Assembly: GCA_037355855.1 (NCBI GenBank) | Contig: CM074760.1 | Coordinates: 3,340,501 to 3,404,500, forward strand | DNA from: Pseudo-nitzschia pungens | Lineage: Eukaryota; Bacillariophyta; Bacillariophyceae; Bacillariales; Bacillariaceae | DNA length: 64,000 nt | Direction of reading: 5' to 3' | Shown: in pieces, positions 55,948 through 64,000 of the stretch | How the letters are laid out: each line of letters begins with the position of its first letter | How positions within the stretch are numbered: position 1 is the stretch's first letter | Notes under the pieces: generated by a model | Seen by the model: the letters and a program-made list of their open reading frames with translations, nothing else | What the model was told of the DNA's origin: nothing | Database searches by the model: none | Made by a program: the position numbers and the translations under genes

Positions 55948-57322
55948 TTATCAAGTATATGATGTAAAACCAATGAAAAGTCGCTCTGCGTTACACTTCG
56001 CTAACCACGAGTCCGCTCTGGTGGAGACAAGTCCGAAATTGTATGCACCGCGTGGAGTACACAGTGAGACTTTTCTTACTGAAAGGTCAAGTATCTTTGT
56101 CAATAACGTTCGCCAAAGAAGATCGCCTTTTCAAAACATGTAAGGTTTCATCAATCTTACTCGGAATACCAACAACGATGTTGGGACTTACCGGTACCGG
56201 TACCGGTAGATGTTCGCAATTGCGGAGACTTCAAGAAGATTGTTTACGATATGTGCTGTTCGATGTACTTCGTAGCACATGCATAATTACCGTCGGTGAC
56301 GTATTGTATTTTTTATTTTTTGTAATACTTGGACACACTAATTACACTATGTCGCCACTATCTGAATACTGCATTGAATTTTACAGGAGTTGTGTAGTAT
56401 GAAAAAATAATAATGATACAAAAACATAATATTCGCAGTATTTTGGATTATCTCGTGCATAGAGTTACTTAGTTATTCCGCACAGTAAATTATTTCGTAA
56501 ACCTTACTTCGTAATACTTACATCCTGTAATTTAGGATTTGAAAGTACAAGTGAGGTTTCGTTTTAATTACGAACTTCGTACTTAAATTACTTAGGAGCC
56601 AGAAAAAAAAGTCTCGTGATGCTGGAAGCTTTTCTTTCGATGGACAAGCACTCGTACGTATTCTCGTACGCGTATGACTCGAAGGACACAATTTGGCGTG
56701 CTGTTTGAGATTTTTGAGCTCGTAAAAATCCGACTACGAAAAGTTCTAGAAATTCACCCAGCTGATGGTCTTTGAAAAACGAGGAAAAAGATATTTGCGG
56801 CAGTGGAGAGGAGCATTTTCTTTTGGGCTAGAATAATATTTCTATGTCTCGGAAAAGTTGAGACTCGGGGGTGGTTATTGACGTTACTGTCATAAAATTG
56901 ATAAAACTATCAACTGGATCTCAGAATGTTGTAAACTTCATCAATACGGATATGTCACTCGCTACAAAAAATGATGCAAACATGTCCCAACCGATCTAAC
57001 GCAAAATGGAGGTAGATTTAGTTAAGGGTTTAGTGGTTTAAGATGCCGTGACACCGTAGAACTCAGTACATTTTCTACACGTGCGTCAGCCGGTGTCCTT
57101 AACACTGAAACACCAATAATCAACCATCCTGTCAGACCGTCTGTCATTTTACCGTTTTTTCGATCGATAGAGGTTCGAAATCTCCGAGACGAAATTTCGA
57201 TCACTTTTTTTTGCTCTGATAACATGTATTTGCAACAATAATAAAGGCATGTATCTCCTGTAACAAATAAACCACTTTAAACTTTAAACCACTAACAACC
57301 AGCATAACTACAAGCGCTCGCG
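55948..57322. other. Intergenic, no supported gene
   Basis: About 1.4 kb. GTAAACCTTACTTCGTAATAC lies at about 56498-56518. An inverted pair TTAGTGGTTTAA (57033-57044) and its complement (57283-57294) delimits about 260 bp and may be a small MITE or the end of the neighbouring pogo-like element. Confidence 0.45.
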
Positions 57323-59914
57323 CTACTCCTCACAGGGCCACAGCGCTCGCGCTTCCTCAAGTGTTTTGTATTTCTCAGGGGGTAGAAGTTTCTTTGCAAC
57401 TGCCATCCTCTCGTTCGTGAGAGTTATTGCTGTGTCTACAAATTTTTCAAGATCCACTGCCATCTTCTTTCCAACCTCTGTTTCTTTAATAGTGATATCC
57501 TCTTGCTCTAATTCCTTCAGTACATCATCATCCCCTTCAGTCCAGCAAGGAACTTCACCAACTGGAGGGTCATCCTTTGCTGTTACAACTGCAGTCAGTA
57601 CCTCCTCTTTCTTCAGACCTGTAGCCTTTTTCCCAAGCTTCCACTCGTAAATTTTTTTCATCTCGTTCACCCGCAGCTTTCCAAAATCGCCGTTGCATGA
57701 CTGAATTAGCGCTTTGCAGTCCTTTTCCTTCTTCGCATATACCTCCGCTTTTGCCTTTTCGGTTTTCATTTTTTCGATCACTTTTTCGCGACGCTCTCTT
57801 TCGTCCGCAATGTGTTGATCGTGACAGTTGTACGGCCTACCACCAAGAACGATGTACTTCTTTCCCGCCGTATTTGCCTTTGCGATCGCATCTTGGATCG
57901 CGCGCGCCGTAGTTGCTTCCGATCTCGTAACTCGCTGCTGTATGCGCGGTGCTTGCTTACGAAACACGTCTCCGTCGAATCCAAAATCGCTCAGCGTTTG
58001 GACCGCCGCAGCGTTTCTACGTTCGAGCTCCAATAACTCCACCGTCGCTGGATCTTTTCCTTCGTCGATATCTCCGTTTGGCAAAATCATGAGCTCGTGC
58101 ACCACATTATGATCTCCGAGACACTTTCGTGTGAAGGGACTAATTCCAACCTTCTCCCAAAAAAATCTCGATCTAACCGGAGAAAATGCTGCATCGAACG
58201 CAGACTCTAACTCCGTACCAACGTTAGTCCCTTGCAACCCAAACACCAATACTGGGTAGTCGCTACCACGCAGCGATTTCCGTTCTATACAGCGGATTGC
58301 ATGTAGTTTCTTCCTGTTGTTGCGATAGGCCGTCTTGAAGGGACTGTAACTCCAATCTGTAACTTGTGTGACGTGAGTAGTATTCGGTACTCCCGGAAGC
58401 AGTAACACTCCCCTACGAGTCAGTTCCTGCAGTAGCTCTTTGTCAAGACGCCCCGGACCAGAATCGACAATTAGCAACACCCATTTTCCCTTTGCTGGCT
58501 GTACGTCTGGGTACAACGGAAGCAGGCTTGTTAGAACATACTTGCGGAACTCGTTGCTGTCCATTCCAGCGTTGGCGTTGCAATTAGCCGTGTGTGCCCG
58601 TTCAGTGATTTGTCCGAAACCCCATATTCCTTTGCAGGTGCCTGCGCGACTGAGTTCATTTGTAAAACTGCAGGAGATCCGTTTACTGTCTTCCGTTGTT
58701 GCATTGCTCTTCAGTTGAAAGTGTACTGGAATGGGGTCTCCAGCGGCTGTACTTCCCCCAATCATCGTACAACGTGAGCTGCTTTTGTAAGCCTTCGTCG
58801 CTCCCTTCGGCAAGGCCCCGCTGCGTGGAGCATATTCGATCACTGGACGACCGCCAGCGCGACTGCAGGTTCTGTCAAGCGTCAGTCCAGTCTCGTCGAC
58901 GTTGAGGATACGATGCAATTGGCGGGGCAAGAATACAAGCTCCCCAACATGTCCGTCAAACCGTTCGATCTCCGTTGGCAAACGAGCGAATCCCTTTTCC
59001 AGTAACAGCGATTTGAGGTTGCTAAACCACTCATTAATCTTATTGTAAGTAGTCCACAGAGCTCTCCTCTCCTCCAGCTGTGAGTTGCACTTGCTCACTT
59101 CAATGCTGTGAACAAACATAGGCTGCAAGCGCCTGTAAAGAGTATTGAAATCTTTCAAAGGACAAGGACCCCTTGCAAGGCATGCTTCCAAGTCCTCCAC
59201 AGCCTTCTTCGGATTGGGTTTTTGTTTCATTCCAGCAGAGCAAAGAAGAAAGGAAGTTTCCATTGCTGTAACCAGCGCCTTCTCCACTTCCGGAGGGAGA
59301 GTTGGTGGTCTTCCCCGGGGTCCAGTGGTGAGCCCCTTGTTGCTTTTGGTCAAGCGAGACTTCAGGGTGTTCATCTTAATATCAGTTCCATAGATTTTGT
59401 TTGCTTGATGGCATGCTTGCTCCATTGAGATACGCTTTGGTCCAAGCTGCTTCTTATAAATCTTTGCTGCAACAAGATAGGCCTCCTCTGTCCTCTCCCT
59501 CTCCTTAAGATTCATCGTCATGTCATACATCAACTGGGAATGGTTCCTCCTTGGCTTCTTCAAATCAGTTAGTGTCAAGATTTCCTCTGTCTCCTCTGTC
59601 TCACGGGCGACGCCGTTGTCGACGCCGTCGTCGTCGCTGTCGATTGCTCTTTTGTTGCCATTGGTGCTGCTGGAGGTCGTGGTTGAACTTTTGTTTTGGC
59701 ATTTGCAGTTTTGGCAGCAATTACAGATAGTATGATTTCCACTGTCACTGTTCCCTTTGCACGACGCCATAGGGGAGACTGTCGGCGCTTTAGACGATAG
59801 AGCAATCGACGTTGGAACAGGCCTCTCAGCCATGTACTTGGTCCGGAGTCTCAGCACTCTTCTTTTGACAGAAGGATTTGAACATTCAGCTTCTGTAAAT
59901 CCATAAACTCTCAT
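57323..59914 (-). CDS. Pogo-like (Tc1/mariner superfamily) DDE transposase, intact
   Basis: 863 residues from the ATG at 59914; the frame stays open upstream to about 60121 without ATG and that part also looks coding (ARLLASGPVLEFNKKLTTAD), so an upstream exon may exist. The N-terminal region resembles helix-turn-helix DNA-binding domains (RISMEQACHQANKIYGTDIK). The catalytic core has HRILNVDETGLTLD (Asp340), WVLLIVDSGPGRLD (Asp484) and THVTQVTDWSYSPFK (Asp520), i.e. 35 residues between the second and third Asp, typical of pogo/Fot-like enzymes. The C-terminus is a Lys/Glu-rich coiled coil. No stop or frameshift interrupts the gene. Two Cys-rich segments (CNCCQNCKCQNK) may bind metal. Terminal repeats and TA duplications were not located. 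It may be active or domesticated. Confidence 0.85.
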   Translation of the reverse strand: MRVYGFTEAECSNPSVKRRVLRLRTKYMAERPVPTSIALSSKAPTVSPMASCKGNSDSGNHTICNCCQNCKCQNKSSTTTSSSTNGNKRAIDSDDDGVDNGVARETEETEEILTLTDLKKPRRNHSQLMYDMTMNLKERERTEEAYLVAAKIYKKQLGPKRISMEQACHQANKIYGTDIKMNTLKSRLTKSNKGLTTGPRGRPPTLPPEVEKALVTAMETSFLLCSAGMKQKPNPKKAVEDLEACLARGPCPLKDFNTLYRRLQPMFVHSIEVSKCNSQLEERRALWTTYNKINEWFSNLKSLLLEKGFARLPTEIERFDGHVGELVFLPRQLHRILNVDETGLTLDRTCSRAGGRPVIEYAPRSGALPKGATKAYKSSSRCTMIGGSTAAGDPIPVHFQLKSNATTEDSKRISCSFTNELSRAGTCKGIWGFGQITERAHTANCNANAGMDSNEFRKYVLTSLLPLYPDVQPAKGKWVLLIVDSGPGRLDKELLQELTRRGVLLLPGVPNTTHVTQVTDWSYSPFKTAYRNNRKKLHAIRCIERKSLRGSDYPVLVFGLQGTNVGTELESAFDAAFSPVRSRFFWEKVGISPFTRKCLGDHNVVHELMILPNGDIDEGKDPATVELLELERRNAAAVQTLSDFGFDGDVFRKQAPRIQQRVTRSEATTARAIQDAIAKANTAGKKYIVLGGRPYNCHDQHIADERERREKVIEKMKTEKAKAEVYAKKEKDCKALIQSCNGDFGKLRVNEMKKIYEWKLGKKATGLKKEEVLTAVVTAKDDPPVGEVPCWTEGDDDVLKELEQEDITIKETEVGKKMAVDLEKFVDTAITLTNERMAVAKKLLPPEKYKTLEEARALWPCEE

Positions 59915-60121
59915 AGCATCTGCTGTAGTCAGTTTCTTGTTAAACTCCAAGACAGGGCCACTAGCCAGAAGCCTTGCCGCCGCTTCGGTTCTTTTACATA
60001 CGGGTAGTGAATGCCCATTCCTGCAGGATCCAACAGGCGCTGTAACCCCTGGAGGTTTAGTAGTAGCAGCAACACAATTTTGCGACGCGCGATTTTGTCC
60101 GACGTTCCGATGTTCCAGTAC

Positions 60122-60363
60122 TTAAAACACGTAGATTTCTACACAACTTTCCCCTTTGATATCTCACTCACTTCTAAAGCTCCTACAACAAAACCAAGCA
60201 CTACACCTATTAACAGAGACCTCCCCTATCTGATTCTGCTGTTTGCTTGGCTGCTCCCTGCTTCCTTTGGTTGCTTTGGTTGCTTGTTTCCTGTCGATCG
60301 GTCGATCGGCAACAACAGCAACAAGCAAAACAACACATAATTTTCTACAGCGATTGCAGTACT
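60122..60363. other. Short spacer left of the repeat block
   Basis: No gene. GTCGATCGGTCGATCGGC near 60293-60310 is a short repeat. Confidence 0.4.
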
Positions 60364-61560
60364 AATTCTACAGCAGCTCTGCTCCGGTTAGTCTCCATGC
60401 TCAGTTTGTCTCCGAGCTCGGTTTGTTTTTCGATCTGTTTTCAAGCTACCTTATTATTTAACGCTATACAGTCTTCCAAGCCCCTTAAGTGATATCCACT
60501 TAAAGTTCTTCATTCTTCAAGGTTCCTTGCTGAGTTCCCTAAGTCTTTTCAAGTTGAAGTTGTCGAACACATACAAACCCCCCCCTTCTCGAAGGTTCCT
60601 ACGCGCTGATCCTTAAGTATTTGCAAGTTCACGCGAGCATATCTTCCAGTTCCCCCTTTATTTTCAAGCCAATTGCCCACCACTCCTTAAGTGTTTATCA
60701 CTTAAGAGTACCCCTGTTTCCTAGCCAAGCCCCCTAGTCCCTAAGTGTTTTCGCTTAAGGCTTTCCCTACTACACCTGTTTTCAAGCCAAGACCAACCGA
60801 TCCCTAAGTACCTCCTACTTATTGCACTCTTGTTTCCAAGACTACAGCTACTACAGCCCCTTGTTTTCAAGACTACAATTTCCCTGGTCCCTAAGTGTTC
60901 GCGAGTTCCCTGATCCCTAAGTGTTTTCGCTATTAAGCACCCCAACTTGAACTTCAAGTTCGACACTGTTTTCAAGACACAAGCCTCCCCCTGGTCCCTA
61001 GGTCTTTCTACTAAAGCCCCTGTTTTCAAGCAAGCAGCTTCCCTGGTCCCTAAGTGTCTCGCTCAAGGTATTTGTTTTCAGGCCAATTGCCCCCGGATAC
61101 TGTTTCCATTTCCCCCCTTCTACGTAACTTCTACAGGGCCAAAAGTGGTACTTCTATTCCATTTGCCCGCAACTCTGGACAGAACTACCAGAATTTTCCC
61201 TGTAGAATTCTACAGCAGCTCTGTTCCGTGATATCCCCCTAACGTTCTACGTTCTTCAAGGTTCCGTCTTTTCAAGTTGAAGTTGTCGAACACATACAAT
61301 ACTACAGTTTCCCTGGTCCCTGTTCCAAGCAGCTTCCCTGGTCCCTAGGTCCCTAAGTGTCTCGCTCAAGGTCCCTGTTCTCAAGCCAATTGCCCCTGGA
61401 TACTGTTTCCGCTTATAAGTCCTTGCGAGTTTGAACTTCAAGTTCCCTCCTGAGCCTTTTAAGTGTGCCCTGGCATTGATATCCCCCGGTCCCTAAGTGT
61501 TCCTACTAAAGCCCCTGTTTTCACGCAAGCAGTGTCCCTAATACCAGGTCTTTGATACAA
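60364..61560. repeat. Complex repeat block with CCCTAAGTG and GTTTTCAAG words
   Basis: The block AATTCTACAGCAGCTCTG at 60364 recurs at 61206, and GTTCTTCAAGGTTCC with TTTTCAAGTTGAAGTTGTCG recurs (60508-60570 and 61250-61290), giving an offset of about 740-840 bp. In between, GGTCCCTAAGTGTTTTCGCT and CTGTTTTCAAGCCAA-type units appear roughly a dozen times. It looks like the LTR, promoter or untranslated leader of the element to its right, or a degenerate satellite. No credible gene inside. Confidence 0.65.
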
Positions 61561-61598
61561 GCCAGTTGTCGGTGGTTGGTTTCTACAGAGTACAGTAC

Positions 61599-61663
61599 GA
61601 GTACAAGCCTACACGATTTGCAGAGTACAATTTGCAGAGTACAAGCCTACACGATTTGCAGAG
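61599..61663 (+). repeat. 27-bp direct repeat, two copies
   Basis: GAGTACAAGCCTACACGATT... at 61599-61625 and 61637-61663, identical over 27 bp, with 11 bp between. Upstream of the large frame at 61943. Confidence 0.85.
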
Positions 61664-61746
61664 CTCTTCCGCGCACAGAGTTTTTGTACTCCAAGTGTGA
61701 GACAAATTTTGCTCGTTTTTTAGCAAAAATTTCTGAGTTCCCCGGT

Positions 61747-61841
61747 GACTTTTGTGGGTGTGCTCCAGTATATTTTTTGGATCCCCAGGGACCTTTTCCT
61801 TGTCCAGACCAAGGTTACCCTTGTTGTTGCTGCTGTACCCT
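61747..61841 (+). other. 95-bp block shared with the gag-only LTR element (copy B)
   Basis: Matches 45236-45330 at 71 of 95 positions without gaps by hand count. In the + frame it reads APVYFLDPQGPFPCPDQGYP followed by CCCCCTL, inside a 127-codon open stretch (61552-61935) that has no ATG and stops 7 bp before the large frame. In the opposite direction VQQQQQG is followed by TAA. It is part of the leader of the right-edge element. Confidence 0.7.
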
Positions 61842-61942
61842 GTTTCCAGGCTACACCCATCTGTATATATCCATACAGGTTAACACTGACAGCCTACCAG
61901 CGCCCGAGCCAACACGCCTATTCAGACGATCCTAGCCCCAAC

Positions 61943-64000
61943 ATGCCTCCCCCCCCGCCAGCTTCCAGGCGAAAAAGGTCTACCTTGGCTAACACTCCTT
62001 CAAACAAACGCGCCTTTACGGGGACCCCTTCCCGCCGACTACCTGCTGGTTCCGTTCTTCAGGCTACTCCCTCTCCCCCTCCCTCTCCCCGTACAGCTAG
62101 GGATTCACTCCCTTCTGATGATGATATGTCCTTCACTTCTGCTGTGTCTACTGGTGCACTAGATGATGTTGATATGAGCACTGAGCAGTCAGGCACTGGG
62201 CATTCAGACACAGGGCATTCAGGCAGTGGGCAGTCCGACAGTGGGACGTCTGACAGTGGGAAGTCCAACAGTGGGAAGCCCAACAGTGGAAATTCCAACA
62301 GTGGGACGTCCAACAGTGGGAAGCCCAACAGTGGAAAGTCCAACAGTGAGACGTCTAGGGATGGCCAGCCAGGCTCTGAGCACTCAGACTCTAAGCACCC
62401 TCCTTCCAAGGTCTCTCCTTCCAAGTCTAGTCTGAAACAAGCTACTCTTGCTTTTCTTTCTGACACACCGTCTGCAGAGCGACATGCCCTGCGCAAGAAA
62501 GCCCTGGCTGCTGCCAACAAAGCTCACTCAGATTCCTTCCTCTGGTGCTTCTACGGTAAGGGGCCTTTTACTGGTCGTGCTTCCATTCCCACCCCTATCC
62601 ACACTCTTCGTAAAACTCCAGCAGGATCCCGGCTATGGACTGGGTGTCCTAGCCCCACTCACTTCTTCAGCAAGAAAGATGGGAATGACAAGAAATCCAT
62701 CCATGATGTCTGTCAGTCTGCCATCCCTCCAGCATATGCTCAAGCTTTTCCTGACAACCCTGAGTGGAGAACTGCTTCTGTGGAGTCCCTGGTTTCCCTT
62801 GCTTCTCTCTGCTTTCAAGCCTCTGCAGACTGGACCAAGCAACCTTCAGGCCATGCTCTGAAGAGATGTCTTATTGGTTTGGCCAAGATGTCTCCTGAGT
62901 GTTTTGATGACCTGTATTGTGAAGGTAACCTTTTGCCCAGCACTGAAGGACGAGTTTGGTTGGCAGCCAATCAGGTGCTTGGCTCCCACTGGTATTTCAA
63001 GAAGCGACCTCCTACACCTGCGCCAACTGCAGTTGATGATGCTTCCACTTCCAAATCAGTGTCCTTTCTTCCTGGTGGTGGTGATGCTACTGTCTTGTCC
63101 TCCTCTGCTGGGCATTTCCTCCAACGCCGAGGGGTTTGCTCCAGTGATTCTAGAGCTCCAGTGGATGTCACTGCTGGCACCAAGTGTTCTCATCGTTCTT
63201 ATGTCACTCTGTCCCTTCCAAGGTTGATGTCACAACACCCTGGGGAACTATATGATGAGCTGCTCAAGTCTCTCAAGGAAGCTTTGGATCTACTATGGAC
63301 TGTTGACAAGCGCCTGGTGTTGTATGTTTTTCCCTCCAGAGCCAGGCTCAACCCCAAGGCCAAGCCTGTTACCAAGTTTTGGACGACACTTCCTGACAGG
63401 AAGACCTTGGAATTGTATGTTGCTCAGCTCTGGCTTCGCAGTAGAACTGCTCCTCATCTACGCTTCTTTGTGGGCCACAGTGCTTCCCTGGAGAAACTCT
63501 TTTCAACACAATTGCTCCAGAGGCTCAGAGACCGTGACATGGACCTGAAATATGACCACATACAGGCCCCAGTTATTGTCACATGTGGCTTTCTCCTTGG
63601 ATCTTACATGCAGAGTTTTGATCTTGACCACTACAACGAATTGCTTCAGACTCATCCCAGGTTTCAGGCATGTCCTATTGCTGTTATCAGGAAGAATATC
63701 AGCCTTGACAACTCCAGAACTCCTGATCCCAATCCTGTTCTGGCTGCACATGTTTTGTGTGATGCTACAAAGCGCGCCCAAACTGTTAAGCTCCTCAAAG
63801 CCCAGTTCAATCGGTGCAAACCTTCAGACATTGCCTCTCTCCCTGATGGTAAATTCTACAAGTTTATTGAGACAGCTACCAATCCTTCTGACAGACCTCT
63901 TCCCCCCTCCAAGCTCAAGACTGTTCGCCAGGCTAAGCACCGCCAAGCTAAATTTATTGAGAGCCATGAAACTGCTCCTGTTCTGGGGGTAGTTGATCTT
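61943..64000 (+). CDS. Large open frame running off the window; probable retroelement protein, N-terminal part
   Basis: From the ATG at 61943 the frame has no stop to the window end: 686 codons, incomplete. The N-terminus is Pro/Ser/Arg-rich (MPPPPPASRRKRSTLANTPS), followed by about ten NSGKPNSGKSNSGTS-type five-residue repeats (62215-62355). Later parts are well-folded in composition: FSKKDGNDKKSIHDVCQSAI, KTLELYVAQLWLRSRTAPHL, RFFVGHSASLEKLFSTQLLQ, GFLLGSYMQSFDLDHYNELL and LDNSRTPDPNPVLAAHVLCD. The order of segments resembles the region preceding the reverse transcriptase in large diatom retroelement proteins; no catalytic motif lies in the visible part, so this is inference. The repeat-laden leader just upstream supports a mobile element. 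Confidence 0.6.
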   Translation, partial: MPPPPPASRRKRSTLANTPSNKRAFTGTPSRRLPAGSVLQATPSPPPSPRTARDSLPSDDDMSFTSAVSTGALDDVDMSTEQSGTGHSDTGHSGSGQSDSGTSDSGKSNSGKPNSGNSNSGTSNSGKPNSGKSNSETSRDGQPGSEHSDSKHPPSKVSPSKSSLKQATLAFLSDTPSAERHALRKKALAAANKAHSDSFLWCFYGKGPFTGRASIPTPIHTLRKTPAGSRLWTGCPSPTHFFSKKDGNDKKSIHDVCQSAIPPAYAQAFPDNPEWRTASVESLVSLASLCFQASADWTKQPSGHALKRCLIGLAKMSPECFDDLYCEGNLLPSTEGRVWLAANQVLGSHWYFKKRPPTPAPTAVDDASTSKSVSFLPGGGDATVLSSSAGHFLQRRGVCSSDSRAPVDVTAGTKCSHRSYVTLSLPRLMSQHPGELYDELLKSLKEALDLLWTVDKRLVLYVFPSRARLNPKAKPVTKFWTTLPDRKTLELYVAQLWLRSRTAPHLRFFVGHSASLEKLFSTQLLQRLRDRDMDLKYDHIQAPVIVTCGFLLGSYMQSFDLDHYNELLQTHPRFQACPIAVIRKNISLDNSRTPDPNPVLAAHVLCDATKRAQTVKLLKAQFNRCKPSDIASLPDGKFYKFIETATNPSDRPLPPSKLKTVRQAKHRQAKFIESHETAPVLGVVDL
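62215..62355 (+). repeat. 15-bp coding repeat (AACAGTGGGAAGTCC units)
   Basis: About nine to ten tandem copies with variation AAGTCC/AAGCCC/ACGTCC/AAATCC, encoding Asn/Asp-Ser-Gly-(Lys/Thr/Asn)-(Ser/Pro). Frame-preserving within the large open frame. Confidence 0.85.

Noticed and set aside
61552..61935. Cys5 peptide as a CYSTM (cysteine-rich transmembrane) protein
   Set aside because: CYSTM proteins have a Gln/Tyr/Pro-rich head and a hydrophobic Cys-rich tail of a different pattern; here there is no ATG and no hydrophobic helix after CCCCC.
62430..62460. PIP-box-like SLKQATLAFL in the right-edge frame
   Set aside because: The spacing does not match QxxLxxFF; likely chance.
1..64000. tRNA, rRNA, CRISPR or bacterial-type operon features
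   Set aside because: I found no sequence with convincing tRNA arms, no rRNA similarity and no regularly spaced identical repeats with unique spacers. Spliced genes rule out a bacterial origin.

Overview
The window reads as nuclear DNA of a diatom, most likely a pennate one. Three things point there. Genes are split by short spliceosomal introns (about 90-370 bp, GT...AG). One gene encodes a plastid precursor with a diatom-type SSA/FVS cleavage motif followed by a twin-arginine lumen signal. Many proteins also belong to diatom-typical sets: an algal FTO homologue, a folate-biopterin transporter of the BT1 family, and an LRR protein with a Cys-rich cap. Gene bodies are GC-richer and loaded with Asn, Asp, Ser and Gln homopolymers from trinucleotide microsatellites. 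Spacers are AT-richer and carry the recurring words GTAAGGTTAC and TACGAAGTA. All gene models below were spliced by hand from frame, phase and family motifs.

The left part, 1-41 kb, is an ordinary gene-bearing region. After a repeat-rich edge (1-640) come BMT2/SAMTOR-type methyltransferase (+), CTF18 clamp-loader subunit (-, 4 exons), FTO-type dioxygenase (+), two lineage-specific proteins (+), a thylakoid lumen protein (-), a large unknown protein (-), a BT1 transporter (-, 3 exons), a type I membrane protein (+), a class I methyltransferase (-), a POT/PTR peptide transporter (+), an ABCC transporter fossil (-), an LRR membrane protein (+), and a DPP8/9-type dipeptidyl peptidase (-). They do not form one pathway. 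DNA replication (CTF18), RNA modification (FTO, BMT2) and membrane transport are all represented.

The right part, 41-64 kb, is an accessory region dominated by mobile DNA. It has a small foldback or MITE-like element (41.8-42.2 kb) and a decayed coiled-coil gene (43.1-47.5 kb). That gene is split by a young LTR retrotransposon with nearly identical 328-bp LTRs and a 5-bp target duplication, which carries gag but no pol. Next come a 1.7-kb foldback element, a PIF/Harbinger-type transposase with three in-frame stops, and an intact pogo-like DD35D transposase. Last is the start of a large open frame that runs off the right edge, probably a retroelement, preceded by a complex repeat block. A COPI-associated/TVP15-type Golgi gene and a small secreted-protein gene sit as islands among these.

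The most unusual signal is a 95-nt block shared, without gaps and at about three-quarters identity by hand count, by the gag-only LTR element (45236-45330) and the leader of the right-edge element (61747-61841). It can encode a Cys5 peptide on the + strand.
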